Shown: positions 52,376 through 61,903, counted from the stretch's first letter. The stretch is DNA of 64,000 nt from Bacteroidales bacterium UBA4331 (GCA_002394395.1 DGTR01000031.1:1-64000); one strand, 5' to 3'. A program made the numbers and translations. Notes: a model not told the origin generated them from the letters alone.

Positions 52376-52903
52376 CTAAAACTTCAGGTCGTACCGTACA
52401 TATTTCGGTTCGTCGTACCGCCATGTATGCGTCACGATCTGTCTTTTGACTTTCGACTTTTGACTTTCGACTACTTTTACTTTCTCCTCGCAATCCACAC
52501 TGAACGTCTCCTCATCCACGCTCACCAACTGCCCGCGGTATTTGACGGTCTTTGAGTCCGCAGGACGGTCTTTCGACTTTCTACTTTCTACTACCAAAAC
52601 CTCGACATCGTGCCCCAAATTCTTCTCAAACTGCATCTTCGTCTTGAACGGATCCGTCAGACTCACGCTTCCCACCTCCAACGAATAATCTAAATCAGTC
52701 TGTGTTCTGCCAGCATAGCGGTCTTCTATCTTCTCCACTAAAAATCGATTGAGCTCCGCGCAGAAATCTACATCCACACCTGCCAACCGATCGACCTCCA
52801 CGAGAATATCATTCCCCGCAGAAACCTCCAGCGTGATCAACTCATACTCCGTACCTTTCAGGTACTCTCCGATCCATTCTTGTAATTGTTGTTTATCTAT
52901 CAT
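52376..52903 (-). CDS. rimP: Ribosome maturation factor RimP with two repeat insertions
   Basis: 175 residues, about 20 longer than usual. The N-terminal domain shows LEVSAGNDILVEVDRLAGVDVDFCAELNRF and the conserved DYSLEVGSVSLTDPFK (the S-L-D-P loop of RimP appears as S-L-T-D-P). Two in-frame tracts of GTCGAAAG/GTAGAAAG words (52567-52593 and 52441-52472) insert VVESRKSKDRP and VVESQKSKVKR in the C-terminal SH3-like domain. RimP assists 30S maturation. It is first in the rimP-nusA-infB operon, with its own promoter. Confidence 0.9.
   Translation of the reverse strand: MIDKQQLQEWIGEYLKGTEYELITLEVSAGNDILVEVDRLAGVDVDFCAELNRFLVEKIEDRYAGRTQTDLDYSLEVGSVSLTDPFKTKMQFEKNLGHDVEVLVVESRKSKDRPADSKTVKYRGQLVSVDEETFSVDCEEKVKVVESQKSKVKRQIVTHTWRYDEPKYVRYDLKF
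52441..52593. repeat. Two GTCGAAAG-family tracts inside rimP
   Basis: On the minus strand, 52567-52593 reads GTAGAAAGTAGAAAGTCGAAAG-like words followed by GACCGTCC. 52441-52472 reads alternating GTCGAAAG and GTCAAAAG. Both are in frame. Confidence 0.88.
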
Positions 52904-53014
52904 CTGTTCTTCTATTTCCTATTTCCTATCTCCTATCTCCTCCATGGGTAGTTTTTTCGCCTTTTTTATACGAAGAGGAGACCTTTTCGGGGTCCCCTCA
53001 TTCATTTCACGCTG

Positions 53015-53045
53015 CAAAGATACTGCTTTTTTTTCAAATATGCAA
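53015..53045 (-). promoter_or_regulatory. Promoter of the rimP-nusA-infB operon
   Basis: TTG (53043-53045), 20 nt, TATCTTTG (53015-53022) on the minus strand. The ~105-nt leader contains the stem GAGGGGACC/GGTCTCCTC near 52974-52999 and a run of TATTTCC/TATCTCC words just before the start codon. Confidence 0.78.
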
Positions 53046-53114
53046 ATATTTCTGCAGAAAAATTAAATTTATTTCAATTTTCACCGTATTACGCTCGGAT
53101 TTTTATTAATAGTA

Positions 53115-53900
53115 CTAATAGGGATAGCTTACAGTGAATACACCGGCTGCTGCAGCAAAACCGCTCTCCTCCACTTGCTCTTCTTGCGCTTCCTCATCCG
53201 GATTTACCCAATAGTTATTATATAGAAATCCTTCTATCTTCTCGGTTGCTACATCCATTTTGGTGATAGCATAGCCTTGCTCAGATGCAGAGACAGTTTG
53301 AGCTTTTGCCACCTTCGATACGAATTTCGCATGATCAGTATAGACTTCCTCGTCGATTCCCCCTTCCCATGAAACAGTCGGTCTTCCCGCTACTTCAGAA
53401 CTTTCCGGCAGTTTTTTGTATTCCGCATCGCTCACCTCGGTAAACAGCAGGTTGATATTGTCCTTCAACGGAGCAATCACGTTCGTCATAAAAGCGATCA
53501 ATTTGTCCTCGTTAAAATACGCCATAACCATCATGATGCACTCGCCCTTGTCCAAAACGCCTTTTGCATAGTTGGTAGCCTCTTTTTCGGACATGTTTGA
53601 ATACTTCTCGGGAACATTATACAGATAGGTAACCACTACGCCTTCGTCTTGAGCCTTGACGCTTTTACGCACATGAGCTAACTTGCGTTCTGCTACGTTT
53701 ACTAACGCGCCCCCCTCTACTTTGGTAAAGCCAGCGTCTTTCAGTGCTTTGTCCACCTTTGCTCCGTCTGCACCCAACAAATCAAAGGCAGCCGAAGTTG
53801 TGGTTTTAACAGCTTTTTTGTCTTTCTGAGGTACCGACGCACCCTCGTTACATGCCAGGAATGCAAATGCAACCATGGCTAATACAAGTAACTTTTTCAT
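53115..53900 (-). CDS. Lipoprotein of unknown function
   Basis: 261 residues with lipobox FLAC (Cys17). The mature part starts with a short charged linker. A mixed alpha/beta region follows (AFDLLGADGAKVDKALKDAGFTKVEGGALVNV), and the end contains EEAQEEQVEESGFAAAAGVFTVSYPY. No family is recognised. It has its own promoter and a leader with a 23-bp tandem repeat, so it appears to be a single-gene unit. Confidence 0.75.
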   Translation of the reverse strand: MKKLLVLAMVAFAFLACNEGASVPQKDKKAVKTTTSAAFDLLGADGAKVDKALKDAGFTKVEGGALVNVAERKLAHVRKSVKAQDEGVVVTYLYNVPEKYSNMSEKEATNYAKGVLDKGECIMMVMAYFNEDKLIAFMTNVIAPLKDNINLLFTEVSDAEYKKLPESSEVAGRPTVSWEGGIDEEVYTDHAKFVSKVAKAQTVSASEQGYAITKMDVATEKIEGFLYNNYWVNPDEEAQEEQVEESGFAAAAGVFTVSYPY

Positions 53901-53938
53901 AATTAAATTGTAATGATTGAAAGTTAAATAATGATTAA

Positions 53939-53990
53939 TAAATGTTAACTCTTTATGTTAGTAAATGTTAACTCTTTATGTTAGTAAATG
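53939..53990. repeat. 23-nt tandem repeat in the lipoprotein leader
   Basis: Two perfect copies of a unit beginning TAAATGTTAACTCTTTATG, and a partial third. It lies in the 5' untranslated region of the minus-strand lipoprotein gene. Confidence 0.9.
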
Positions 53991-54012
53991 TTTATTCCTT
54001 CACTTTCGGCTG

Positions 54013-54043
54013 CAAAATTACTATATTTTTTTCATATATGCAA
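54013..54043 (-). promoter_or_regulatory. Promoter of the 53900 lipoprotein gene
   Basis: TTG (54041-54043), 20 nt, TAATTTTG (54013-54020) on the minus strand. The surrounding TTTGCATATATG resembles the sequence at the 20234-20265 promoter. Confidence 0.75.
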
Positions 54044-54131
54044 ATAAATTTGCACTTTTCTGATTTTTTTGCACTATCTACTCCATCCCTTTGTCGATCT
54101 TGTGTACCTTCCTTCTACCCCATACAACCCC

Positions 54132-54222
54132 AAAATAAGACTCAAATAAGACTCAAATAAGACTCAAATAAGACCCTCACCATAGGATCACCATAGGATG
54201 ACCATAGGATCACCATAGGATG
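54132..54222. repeat. Two adjacent 11-nt tandem repeat blocks
   Basis: Four copies of AAATAAGACTC followed by about four copies of CACCATAGGAT. The two words differ but share the 11-nt period. Confidence 0.9.
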
Positions 54223-54297
54223 AAACCCACATTTTGTCATTTTTGCAACTTTTACTATATATACGTAGTATATATACTTTTTGTTTTGATTTTTTAT

Positions 54298-54328
54298 TTG
54301 TGTATGTCATTTTTTTTTCGTAACTTTG
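54298..54328 (+). promoter_or_regulatory. Promoter of mfd
   Basis: TTG (54298-54300), 20 nt, TAACTTTG (54321-54328), only about 16 bases before the ATG at 54345, so the mRNA is nearly leaderless. A perfect 9-bp-arm palindrome lies just upstream at 54256-54276. Confidence 0.8.
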
Positions 54329-54344
54329 CACCCGATTTGTGTAT

Positions 54345-57300
54345 ATGAACATAGAGGATCTGGAAATACTCTTTAGCCAACACCCGGAGATAGGACTGAT
54401 CCGACGGGAGTTAGGACGAGGCAAGGACACACATGTGCTTGTCTCCGGCTTGCATGCTTCTGCACGCGCGCTCGCGCTCGGTGCGCTTAACGCGCCCCTA
54501 TTCATCATCTTGGATAACTCCGAAGCCGCACAATACCTCTACGCAGACCTCAAGAACATTAAAAACGCCTCCGGCAATCAAAACACAGAGGTGTTCTTCT
54601 TCCCCCACAGCCAGAAACGGCGCGCTGTAGATGAGGCAGCGCAGATCCAACGCACGGAAACCCTCACGGCGCTCACAACGACCGGCAACCTGATCGTCGT
54701 CACATACCCCGAAGCCATCGCAGAAACCGTTCCGGCAAAAGAGGAACTCTCTGCAGTCAGCGTGCAATACCGCGTCGGACAAGAAATACAACAATCTACC
54801 CTCAGCTCCCAACTCTTGGAATTAGGCTTTGAACGCGTGGATTTTGTCTTCCAGCCCGGGCAATTTGCCGTGCGCGGTTCCATCGTGGATATCTATAGTT
54901 ACAGCCACGACACGCCTTTCCGCCTGGATTTCTTCGGCGATGAGATAGATAGTATCCGCGAGTTCGACATCGAAGACCAACTCTCGAAGAACCGCGTCAA
55001 CCTTTGTGAGATTGTAGGAAAAGGTCAAAAAGACGATGCATCAGACACAAAAGCCTCCATCGTTGATTACCTGCCCTCCGAGACCATCTGGGTCTCGAAC
55101 GACTTCTCCGTCGTTCGCTACAAACTCGAAGGTCTTGGACATCGTGCATTGATGCACGATAATAACAAAACCCTCGAACTCTCCGAGAAGAGCACCTTCC
55201 CGACCCACTCGAAGATCGCCTTCGACACCCTGCCGCAGCCTATCTTCCATAAGCAGTTTGATCTCCTCACAGAGGACATCCAAAAGCACATCGAAGAAGG
55301 TTACAAGATATACATCCTCGCCGAGCAGCAGAAACAACTCGACCGCCTGAAAGCCATCTTCGAATCTGTCAGTCCGGAGGCGGTCTCTTTTATAGGCATC
55401 AACGCCGCCCTCCACGAAGGATTTGTGGACAGAGGCCTGAAAATCTGCTGCTACACCGACCACCAGATCTTCGAGCGTTTCCACCGCGTACAGATGACGA
55501 GCGAGAATGCCCGACGCGGCAAGGCGATCATCACGCTCCGCGAGATCAACCAGCTGCAGATAGGCGACTACGTCGTACACTCCGACCACGGTATAGCCAA
55601 ATTCGGCGGACTCGTCACCACTCCTGTGAACGGCAAACCCCAGGAGATGATCAAACTGAACTACCGCGATGGAGCGAATGTCTTTGTCAGCATCCATAAC
55701 CTCCATCGTATCAGCAAATACAAAGGCCGTGAAGGCTCCGAACCCACCATCGCCCGATTAGGTTCCGGTGCATGGGAGCGGCTCAAAGAGCGAACCAAGG
55801 ACAAAGTCAAAGACATTGCGCGCGACCTCATCCGTCTCTACGCGACCCGTAAGCAGCAGAAAGGATTCGCGTGCGCACCCGACGGATACATGCAACACGA
55901 GTTGGAGGCCTCTTTCCTCTATGAGGACACGCCCGATCAGGCAAAAGCAACCGCCGACGTAAAGCGCGACCTCGAGAGCCCGATGCCCATGGACCGACTC
56001 GTCTGCGGAGATGTGGGATTCGGCAAGACCGAAGTAGCCATGCGCGCTGCCTTCAAGGTAGCGACGGAAGGCAAACAAGTAGCCGTACTCGTACCAACCA
56101 CCGTTCTTGCCCTCCAGCACTATAACACCTTCACGGAGCGAATGAAAAACTTCCCCGTGCGCATCGAATACATGAGCCGGCTCAAGTCCGCCAAGGAGAT
56201 CAAAGAACTCTTGGCGGATCTCAAGGCAGGCAAGATAGACATTCTCATCGGAACCCATAAACTCATCGGCAAATCCGTTGAGTGGCACGACTTAGGCTTA
56301 CTCATCATCGATGAGGAGCAGAAATTCGGCGTGGCAGCCAAAGAGAAACTCAAATCGCTGCGTGCGAACATCGACGTCCTCACCCTCACGGCAACACCTA
56401 TACCGCGAACGCTCCAATTCTCCTTACTCGGCGCACGCGACCTGAGCGTCATGACTACGCCGCCACCCAACCGCTATCCCGTTCAGACAGAACTCATCAC
56501 CGTCGATGACGAAGATATTATCAAAGAGGCAATCGACTTGGAGATGGGACGTAACGGACAGATCTTCATCGTCAATAACCGCATTGAGATGCTTCCCCGC
56601 ATCGAGCGGAAGATCCGGAAACTCTGCCCGGAGGCACGTATCGTCACGGCGCACGGACAACTGCCTGCCGGAGAGATGGAAGAGCGGCTCGAAGCGTTCA
56701 TCAACTACGACTACGACATTCTCCTCTCGACGACCATCATCGAGTCCGGAGTAGATATTCCGAACGTAAACACCATCCTTATCTTCTCTGCGAACCATTA
56801 TGGTCTGGCGGACTTGCACCAGCTACGAGGACGTGTCGGACGTTCGAACCGCAAAGCCTATTGCTACCTCATCGCACCGGAGAAAGAACTCCTCACAGAT
56901 GATGCACGCAGAAGACTCGAAGCCCTGAGCACTTTCGCCGAACTCGGATCAGGATTCAACCTTGCGATGCAAGATCTTGACATCCGAGGAGCAGGAAACA
57001 TGCTCGGCTCCGAACAATCAGGTTTTATCGCCGACCTCGGTTACGAGACTTACCAGCGCATCCTCAACGAAGCGATCGAAGAACTCCGCGAGGAAGAAGG
57101 ACTCGGCTCCGATGAGAACCAAATGGTAAATGGTAAATCTCCAAATGAGAAAATGACTTGGTGCTCCGACGCCCAGGTAGAGACCGACATCGCCGTTTGT
57201 TTCCCGACAGATTACATCGAGAACATCTCCGAACGTATAACCCTTTACCGCGAGTTGGATAACTTACACAGCGAAGACCAACTCTTGGACTACCGCAAGC

Positions 57301-57647
57301 GCCTCATAGACCGTTTTGGCGTCCTGCCGCAACCCGCAGAAGAACTCTTGGACGTCGTACGCCTCAGATGGCTCTGCTGCCGACTCGGTATAGAGAAGAT
57401 ACTCCTCAAAGGAGAACACATGACCATGTACCTTGTCCAGCACAAAGACGCCTTCTGGCAATCGCAAGTGTTCGGAAACATGATCCAGTATGCCGCCACA
57501 CGCGCCGAACGGTGCTCCCTGCACGAAGAGCGGGATAAGAAAGGAATAAAAACCGGCAGAAGGTACATCACCATCACCAACGTAAAAACCATCAACGGAG
57601 CAATAACCTTATTAAGCAAAATAGAAACTGGTCAAATAACCCAATAA
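54345..57647 (+). CDS. mfd: Transcription-repair coupling factor Mfd
   Basis: 1100 residues from ATG 54345; a GTG two codons earlier is in frame but sits almost on the transcription start. The UvrB-like N-terminal module (FVFQPGQFAVRGSIVDIYSY) is followed by the polymerase-interacting domain (GDYVVHSDHGIAKFGGL). The RecG-like translocase has Walker A GDVGFGKTEVAMRAA, DEEQ box LLIIDEEQKFGV and the LHQLRGRVGRS motif VI, and the C-terminal TRCF domain comes last. It displaces stalled RNA polymerase and recruits UvrA. Two repeat features are in frame: the ATCGTGCAT/ATGCACGAT palindrome at 55141-55160 (HRALMHD) and an AAATGGTAAATGG stretch at 57119-57156 (NQMVNGKSPNEKM) matching the dispersed repeat words. 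Confidence 0.96.
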   Translation: MNIEDLEILFSQHPEIGLIRRELGRGKDTHVLVSGLHASARALALGALNAPLFIILDNSEAAQYLYADLKNIKNASGNQNTEVFFFPHSQKRRAVDEAAQIQRTETLTALTTTGNLIVVTYPEAIAETVPAKEELSAVSVQYRVGQEIQQSTLSSQLLELGFERVDFVFQPGQFAVRGSIVDIYSYSHDTPFRLDFFGDEIDSIREFDIEDQLSKNRVNLCEIVGKGQKDDASDTKASIVDYLPSETIWVSNDFSVVRYKLEGLGHRALMHDNNKTLELSEKSTFPTHSKIAFDTLPQPIFHKQFDLLTEDIQKHIEEGYKIYILAEQQKQLDRLKAIFESVSPEAVSFIGINAALHEGFVDRGLKICCYTDHQIFERFHRVQMTSENARRGKAIITLREINQLQIGDYVVHSDHGIAKFGGLVTTPVNGKPQEMIKLNYRDGANVFVSIHNLHRISKYKGREGSEPTIARLGSGAWERLKERTKDKVKDIARDLIRLYATRKQQKGFACAPDGYMQHELEASFLYEDTPDQAKATADVKRDLESPMPMDRLVCGDVGFGKTEVAMRAAFKVATEGKQVAVLVPTTVLALQHYNTFTERMKNFPVRIEYMSRLKSAKEIKELLADLKAGKIDILIGTHKLIGKSVEWHDLGLLIIDEEQKFGVAAKEKLKSLRANIDVLTLTATPIPRTLQFSLLGARDLSVMTTPPPNRYPVQTELITVDDEDIIKEAIDLEMGRNGQIFIVNNRIEMLPRIERKIRKLCPEARIVTAHGQLPAGEMEERLEAFINYDYDILLSTTIIESGVDIPNVNTILIFSANHYGLADLHQLRGRVGRSNRKAYCYLIAPEKELLTDDARRRLEALSTFAELGSGFNLAMQDLDIRGAGNMLGSEQSGFIADLGYETYQRILNEAIEELREEEGLGSDENQMVNGKSPNEKMTWCSDAQVETDIAVCFPTDYIENISERITLYRELDNLHSEDQLLDYRKRLIDRFGVLPQPAEELLDVVRLRWLCCRLGIEKILLKGEHMTMYLVQHKDAFWQSQVFGNMIQYAATRAERCSLHEERDKKGIKTGRRYITITNVKTINGAITLLSKIETGQITQ
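55141..55160. repeat. 20-bp palindrome inside mfd, shared with murE
   Basis: ATCGTGCATTGATGCACGAT, with perfect 9-bp arms identical to the murE copy at 16330-16349. Confidence 0.85.
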
Positions 57648-57692
57648 CCAAATAAATGGTACATGGTAAATGACCAAATAGTAAATAGATTT
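57648..57692. repeat. Partial copy of the ~120-bp dispersed repeat before kdsB
   Basis: It contains AAATGGTACATGGTAAATGACCAAATAGTAAAT-type words (3' half of the element) and ends TAGATTT directly before the kdsB ATG, as in the ftsI and DUF58 copies. It reads in frame into kdsB. Confidence 0.8.
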
Positions 57693-58439
57693 ATGAAATT
57701 CATAGGAATCATCCCTGCCCGCTACGCCTCTACGCGTTTCCCGGGCAAACCATTAGCAGAGATCTGCGGCAAGACCGTCATCCGCCGCGTCTATGAGCAA
57801 GCCCGCAAAGCGCTCGACACCGTCGTAGTAGCTACCGATGACGAGCGGATATACAACGACGTGGAGTCTTTCGGCGGTAAAGTGGTCATGACACGCCCGG
57901 ACCATAAATGCGGTACCGACCGTTGTTTGGAGGCGTACCAAGCCATCACAACACCCGCTTGGCGCGAGCAGAACGACAAGGACACCGTCATCATTAACAT
58001 CCAAGGTGACGAACCTTTCATCCAGCCCGAGCAGATAGAAGCGCTCATGGCTTGTTTTGACCGCCCGGATACAGACATAGCTACACTCGTACAACCCTTT
58101 GCGGAGGATAAGAACGCTATCGAAAACCCTAACTCGCCCAAAGTGAATTGGGACGTAGAGACCCAAGAAGCAAAGATGTTCTCCCGTAAAGTGATTGCTG
58201 CTTCGGACGGCAAGTACTACAAACACATCGGTATATACGCTTACCGCGCAGATGTACTCAGCAAAATAACCACGCTGCCGCAAAGTCCCTTGGAGATTGC
58301 AGAACGTCTCGAACAACTCCGATGGCTCGAGAACGGATACAAGATCCGTGTCGGCGTGACCTCACAATCCACCATCGGCATCGACACCCCCGAAGACCTC
58401 GAGAAAGCTATCGAGTGGTATAAATATAATGGAAATTAA
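57693..58439 (+). CDS. kdsB: 3-deoxy-manno-octulosonate cytidylyltransferase (CMP-Kdo synthetase)
   Basis: 248 residues from ATG 57693. An in-frame ATG at 57663 lies in the repeat and would only add repeat-encoded MVNDQIVNRF. KFIGIIPARYASTRFPGKPL is the nucleotide-binding start, followed by VVVATDDERIYNDV, INIQGDEPFI and IGIDTPEDLEKA. It activates Kdo with CTP for lipopolysaccharide inner core synthesis in the cytoplasm. Confidence 0.95.
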   Translation: MKFIGIIPARYASTRFPGKPLAEICGKTVIRRVYEQARKALDTVVVATDDERIYNDVESFGGKVVMTRPDHKCGTDRCLEAYQAITTPAWREQNDKDTVIINIQGDEPFIQPEQIEALMACFDRPDTDIATLVQPFAEDKNAIENPNSPKVNWDVETQEAKMFSRKVIAASDGKYYKHIGIYAYRADVLSKITTLPQSPLEIAERLEQLRWLENGYKIRVGVTSQSTIGIDTPEDLEKAIEWYKYNGN

Positions 58440-58496
58440 CGTAATTACGTAATTACGGAATCACGAAATATATTAACCTTATAAAACACAACAATT

Positions 58497-59216
58497 ATGG
58501 CAAAAGAACAATGCCCTACTCCGCACATCGGTGCGCAGTACGGAGAGATTGCAAAAACAATGATCATGGCCGGTGACCCGCTGCGTGCCAAACTGATGGC
58601 AGAGCGCTATCTGGAGAACCCGGTACAAGTGAACAATGTACGCGGAATGCTCGCATTCACCGGTACCTACAAAGGAAAGAAAGTGACCGTCATGGGTCAC
58701 GGAATGGGTATTCCGTCCATCGGTATCTACACCTACGAGTTATTTAATTTCTACGATGTGGACACTATCATCCGCGTCGGTTCGTGTGGTGCACGCCAGA
58801 TGTACGTGAACCTCGGCGACCTGGTAATTGCGCAAGGTAGTTGCACCGACAGCAACTGGGACCAGCAATACAACCTCCCGGGTCATTATGCACCGATTGC
58901 TGACTTTGAACTCTGCCGGAAAGCCGTAGAAGCCGCAGAGAAACGCGGCTACAAGTACCATGTCGGAAACGTTTTCTCCGCAGATATATTCTACTGCGAA
59001 GACGAACGCAAGGCGAACTGGACAAAGATGGGTGTTTTGGCGGACGAGATGGAAGCCCCGTCGCTGTATATGAATGCCGCACGTGCAGGCAAAAAAGCCC
59101 TCGTCATTTGCACCGTCAGCGACCACATTCTCACCGGCGAAGCAACCACGGCAGAGCAACGCCAGAACTCTTTTACAAACATGATGGACGTCGCTTTCGA
59201 CATTATTAGCGAATGA
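58497..59216 (+). CDS. deoD: Purine-nucleoside phosphorylase, DeoD type
   Basis: 239 residues. PTPHIGAQYGEIAKTMIMAGDPLRAKLMAERYL at the N-terminus and GHGMGIPSIGIYTYEL and RVGSCGA further on are the hexameric PNP (DeoD) signatures, and EMEAPSLYMNAARAGKKAL is the purine/ribose site. It cleaves purine nucleosides with phosphate for salvage. The leader holds duplicated GTAATTAC words. The stop overlaps the following gene by ATGA. Confidence 0.95.
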   Translation: MAKEQCPTPHIGAQYGEIAKTMIMAGDPLRAKLMAERYLENPVQVNNVRGMLAFTGTYKGKKVTVMGHGMGIPSIGIYTYELFNFYDVDTIIRVGSCGARQMYVNLGDLVIAQGSCTDSNWDQQYNLPGHYAPIADFELCRKAVEAAEKRGYKYHVGNVFSADIFYCEDERKANWTKMGVLADEMEAPSLYMNAARAGKKALVICTVSDHILTGEATTAEQRQNSFTNMMDVAFDIISE

Positions 59217-59944
59217 GAAAAACAATATTTATAATCCTTGTATCAGCCCTTCTGCTCCCGGGTCTCACGGCTCGGGCGCAGGAGGAAACTGATGCGCCCA
59301 AAGAGGTCAAGAAGGCTTCTTCCGGCTTCTTCACCGGTTTCTCCGGAGGAATGATGCTGCACGGCGGATACCTGTTCGCCAAAGATCCCAGATACGTATT
59401 CAGTAACACCGGTCTGGGTAACCCGGACTACGTAAAAAACTTACCAAATGACGGTTTTTGTATGGGACTGGGCGGTACGCTCCGCGCACATCTTATCAAT
59501 CATATTCACCTGGGTGCGGAAGGCTTCGTGAGCACCATGCCTCTCATGAAAACCGGTTCGAACGTCCGAACCGGCTGGGGAGGCGCGATGTGCGACTTCT
59601 ACACCGACTGGGGCAAAATGCGCCCGCTCATCGGTCTGACCGTCGGCGGAGGAGTGATGAAACGACTCTTTGTGCCGAACGCACCTACCGTCACCAGCGC
59701 AGATAGCGAGACGAACTATAACGCCTCGTACACCAAGACTCCGTTCTTCCTGCTCGATCCTTACATAGGCATGGAGATAGGACTAACCAACCACATGGCA
59801 CTTATTATTCGCATCGACTACATGCTCCCCTTCGGCACCAGCAAGAGCGAGCTGACGCCTAACGTCGATTGGGGCAATTTTATGACTCCGAGCGGTCCGC
59901 GCTTATACGTGGGACTGATGTTCGGCAAAATGAAAAAAGACTAA
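59213..59944 (+). CDS. Outer membrane beta-barrel protein of unknown role
   Basis: 243 residues. A signal peptide (ending LTARAQ near 23) precedes alternating strands (GFFTGFSGGMMLHGGYLF, GLGGTLRAHLINHIHLGAEGFV, YIGMEIGLTNHMALIIRIDYML, RLYVGLMFGKM), indicating an eight-stranded-type barrel. Its start overlaps the deoD stop (ATGA), so it is translationally coupled to a nucleoside salvage gene. Nucleoside uptake is possible but unproven. Confidence 0.75.
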   Translation: MRKTIFIILVSALLLPGLTARAQEETDAPKEVKKASSGFFTGFSGGMMLHGGYLFAKDPRYVFSNTGLGNPDYVKNLPNDGFCMGLGGTLRAHLINHIHLGAEGFVSTMPLMKTGSNVRTGWGGAMCDFYTDWGKMRPLIGLTVGGGVMKRLFVPNAPTVTSADSETNYNASYTKTPFFLLDPYIGMEIGLTNHMALIIRIDYMLPFGTSKSELTPNVDWGNFMTPSGPRLYVGLMFGKMKKD

Positions 59945-59992
59945 AAATTTGATATTTGAAATTTGACATTTGAAATTCTAAACAATATATAA

Positions 59993-61903
59993 ATGGATAA
60001 AAACACTTGGATTGGCTTTTTACTGATAGCCGCAATTATCGTTGGTTTTACGATGCTCAACCGTCCCTCCAAAGAGGAGCTGGCGCATCGCCAACACGTA
60101 CAAGACTCAATTAACGCTGCCCGTCTTCTCGAAGCGGAGACACAACGTATTTCCGACTCCCTGCAGATGGTCGTTGCTCAGACACAACAGAATGAGGCCA
60201 TCGTCACCGAGGAGCAGATACAAGAGCGCTTGCAAGCTGCCTATGGCACTTTTGCAGTAGCAGCACAAGGGGAAGAGCAGTATATTACCCTCGCAAACGA
60301 GCATCTGAAACTAACACTCTCCACCTTAGGCGGTCGCATTGAGCGTGCGGAGTTATTGGAGTATCATGCTTCGGGCGACAGTATCAATCCGCTCTGCCTC
60401 TTCCGTGCAGACGAGAGTGCGTTCGGTCTGACCCTTATCACCGCCAACAACCGTATTCTGCAGACCGCTAACCTGTACTTCACTCCGGTAAAAAGCGAGG
60501 AGCCCAACAAAGCTATCCTTCGTCTGCCGACATCCGCTCCGGACGCCTATATAGATTTTATCTATGAACTCTCCGAGGACTATATGGTACACCTCTCCGT
60601 AGCACCGCATAACATGCAGACCGAGCTGGCGCAGAATGTCAATTCGCTCGAACTTCAGTGGCGTCAACTCATCCCGCAACAAGAGCAGGGACGTAAGTTC
60701 GAGGAGCGCTACGCGCAGCTACAATACATGCTCGTCGGCGGCGAGATGGAGAAACTGAGTGAGAGCAAAGATGACAGCCAGAAAGAGTCCGCGCGCATCA
60801 AATGGATTGGCTACAAGGACCAGTTCTTCTCAACCGTCCTCATCGCAGACGATGCGTTCACCTCGACGGAGCTCCACTCGACCCTGCAAGGCAAACATTC
60901 CGGCTACATCAAGGAGTACGCCGCGCAGACCTCTGTGCCGTTTGACCTCACAGGCAAGAACCCGACGGGTTTCCGTTTCTACTGCGGTCCGAACCATTAC
61001 CACACGCTCAAAGCGTACGACGAAGGCAAAGAGAAAGAGGACCGTCTGTATCTCAACCAACTCGTGCCCCTGGGATGGAAGATCGTGAGCTGGATCAACA
61101 CAGCCCTCGTCATTCCTATGTTTGACCTCTTCACCAGCTGGGGTCTCCACATCGGTATCGTGATCCTCTTAATGACCATCGTCATCAAGCTGATCATCCT
61201 GCCGTTTGTCTTCGTCTCCTATAAATCGAGCGCAAAAATGCGCGCATTGAAGCCGCAGATCGATGCTATCAACGAGAAATACCCCGCAGAGAAGATGCAG
61301 GAACGTCAGCAGGCAACCATGCAACTCTACCAGCAAGCAGGAGTCAGCCCTATGTCCGGCTGTCTGCCGATGCTCTTCCAGTTCCCCGTCTTGATGGCGA
61401 TGTTCTGGTTCTTGCCGACAGCTATCGAGCTGCGTGGCAAGTCACTGTGGTGGGCAGAGGACCTCTCTACGTACGACGCCGTTTTCCATTGGGGCTTTAA
61501 CATCCCGCTGTTGGGCGACCACCTGTCCCTCTTCTGTCTCTTGATGACCATCTGTAACATCGGTTACACCTATATCACGATGCAATCGCAGGCTACAGAC
61601 CCGAACATGAAATTCATGAAATACATGATGTACGCGATGCCGCTCATGTTCCTCTTCATCTTCAATGACTACGCAGCGGGTCTGAGCTACTACTACCTCC
61701 TTTCGCTCTTCTTCACCATCCTGCAGACGATGATCTTCCGCTGGACGCTCAATGATGAGAAGATGTTAGCAGAGATGGAGGCGAATAAAAAGAAAAAAGC
61801 CGGAAAACCTAAGTCCGGCTTTATGGAGCGTTTGGAAAAAATGCAACGCGAGCAGCAACGCTTAGCTCGCGAGCAGGCCAAAGCGGCTAATAAGCGTCGA
61901 TAA
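59993..61903 (+). CDS. yidC: Membrane protein insertase YidC
   Basis: 636 residues. An N-terminal span (about 4-22) is followed by a large periplasmic beta-domain (about 90-345) and the conserved insertase core with five spans: LYLNQLVPLGWKIVSWINTALVIPMFDLF, LMTIVIKLIILPF, then KMRALKPQIDAINEKYPAEKMQERQQATMQLYQQAGVSPMSGCLPMLFQFPVLMAMFWFLP and following spans. A Lys/Arg-rich tail (about 590-636) matches Gram-negative YidC. It inserts inner-membrane proteins with or without SecYEG. The 48-nt gap before it holds AAATTTGACATTTG-type tandem words. Its last 42 bases overlap an opposing gene. Confidence 0.96.
   Translation: MDKNTWIGFLLIAAIIVGFTMLNRPSKEELAHRQHVQDSINAARLLEAETQRISDSLQMVVAQTQQNEAIVTEEQIQERLQAAYGTFAVAAQGEEQYITLANEHLKLTLSTLGGRIERAELLEYHASGDSINPLCLFRADESAFGLTLITANNRILQTANLYFTPVKSEEPNKAILRLPTSAPDAYIDFIYELSEDYMVHLSVAPHNMQTELAQNVNSLELQWRQLIPQQEQGRKFEERYAQLQYMLVGGEMEKLSESKDDSQKESARIKWIGYKDQFFSTVLIADDAFTSTELHSTLQGKHSGYIKEYAAQTSVPFDLTGKNPTGFRFYCGPNHYHTLKAYDEGKEKEDRLYLNQLVPLGWKIVSWINTALVIPMFDLFTSWGLHIGIVILLMTIVIKLIILPFVFVSYKSSAKMRALKPQIDAINEKYPAEKMQERQQATMQLYQQAGVSPMSGCLPMLFQFPVLMAMFWFLPTAIELRGKSLWWAEDLSTYDAVFHWGFNIPLLGDHLSLFCLLMTICNIGYTYITMQSQATDPNMKFMKYMMYAMPLMFLFIFNDYAAGLSYYYLLSLFFTILQTMIFRWTLNDEKMLAEMEANKKKKAGKPKSGFMERLEKMQREQQRLAREQAKAANKRR

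Larger units (their letters stand above)
53901..54344. other. Divergent intergenic region between a lipoprotein gene and mfd
   Basis: No gene is seen. Contents: a 23-nt tandem repeat (53939-53990), the minus-strand lipoprotein promoter (54013-54043), an 11-nt double repeat block (54132-54222), a TATATATAC/GTATATATA palindrome (54256-54276) and the mfd promoter (54298-54328). Confidence 0.75.

Noticed and set aside
54132..54222. CRISPR array
   Set aside because: The repeats are 11 nt in direct tandem with no unique spacers, and no cas gene is nearby.
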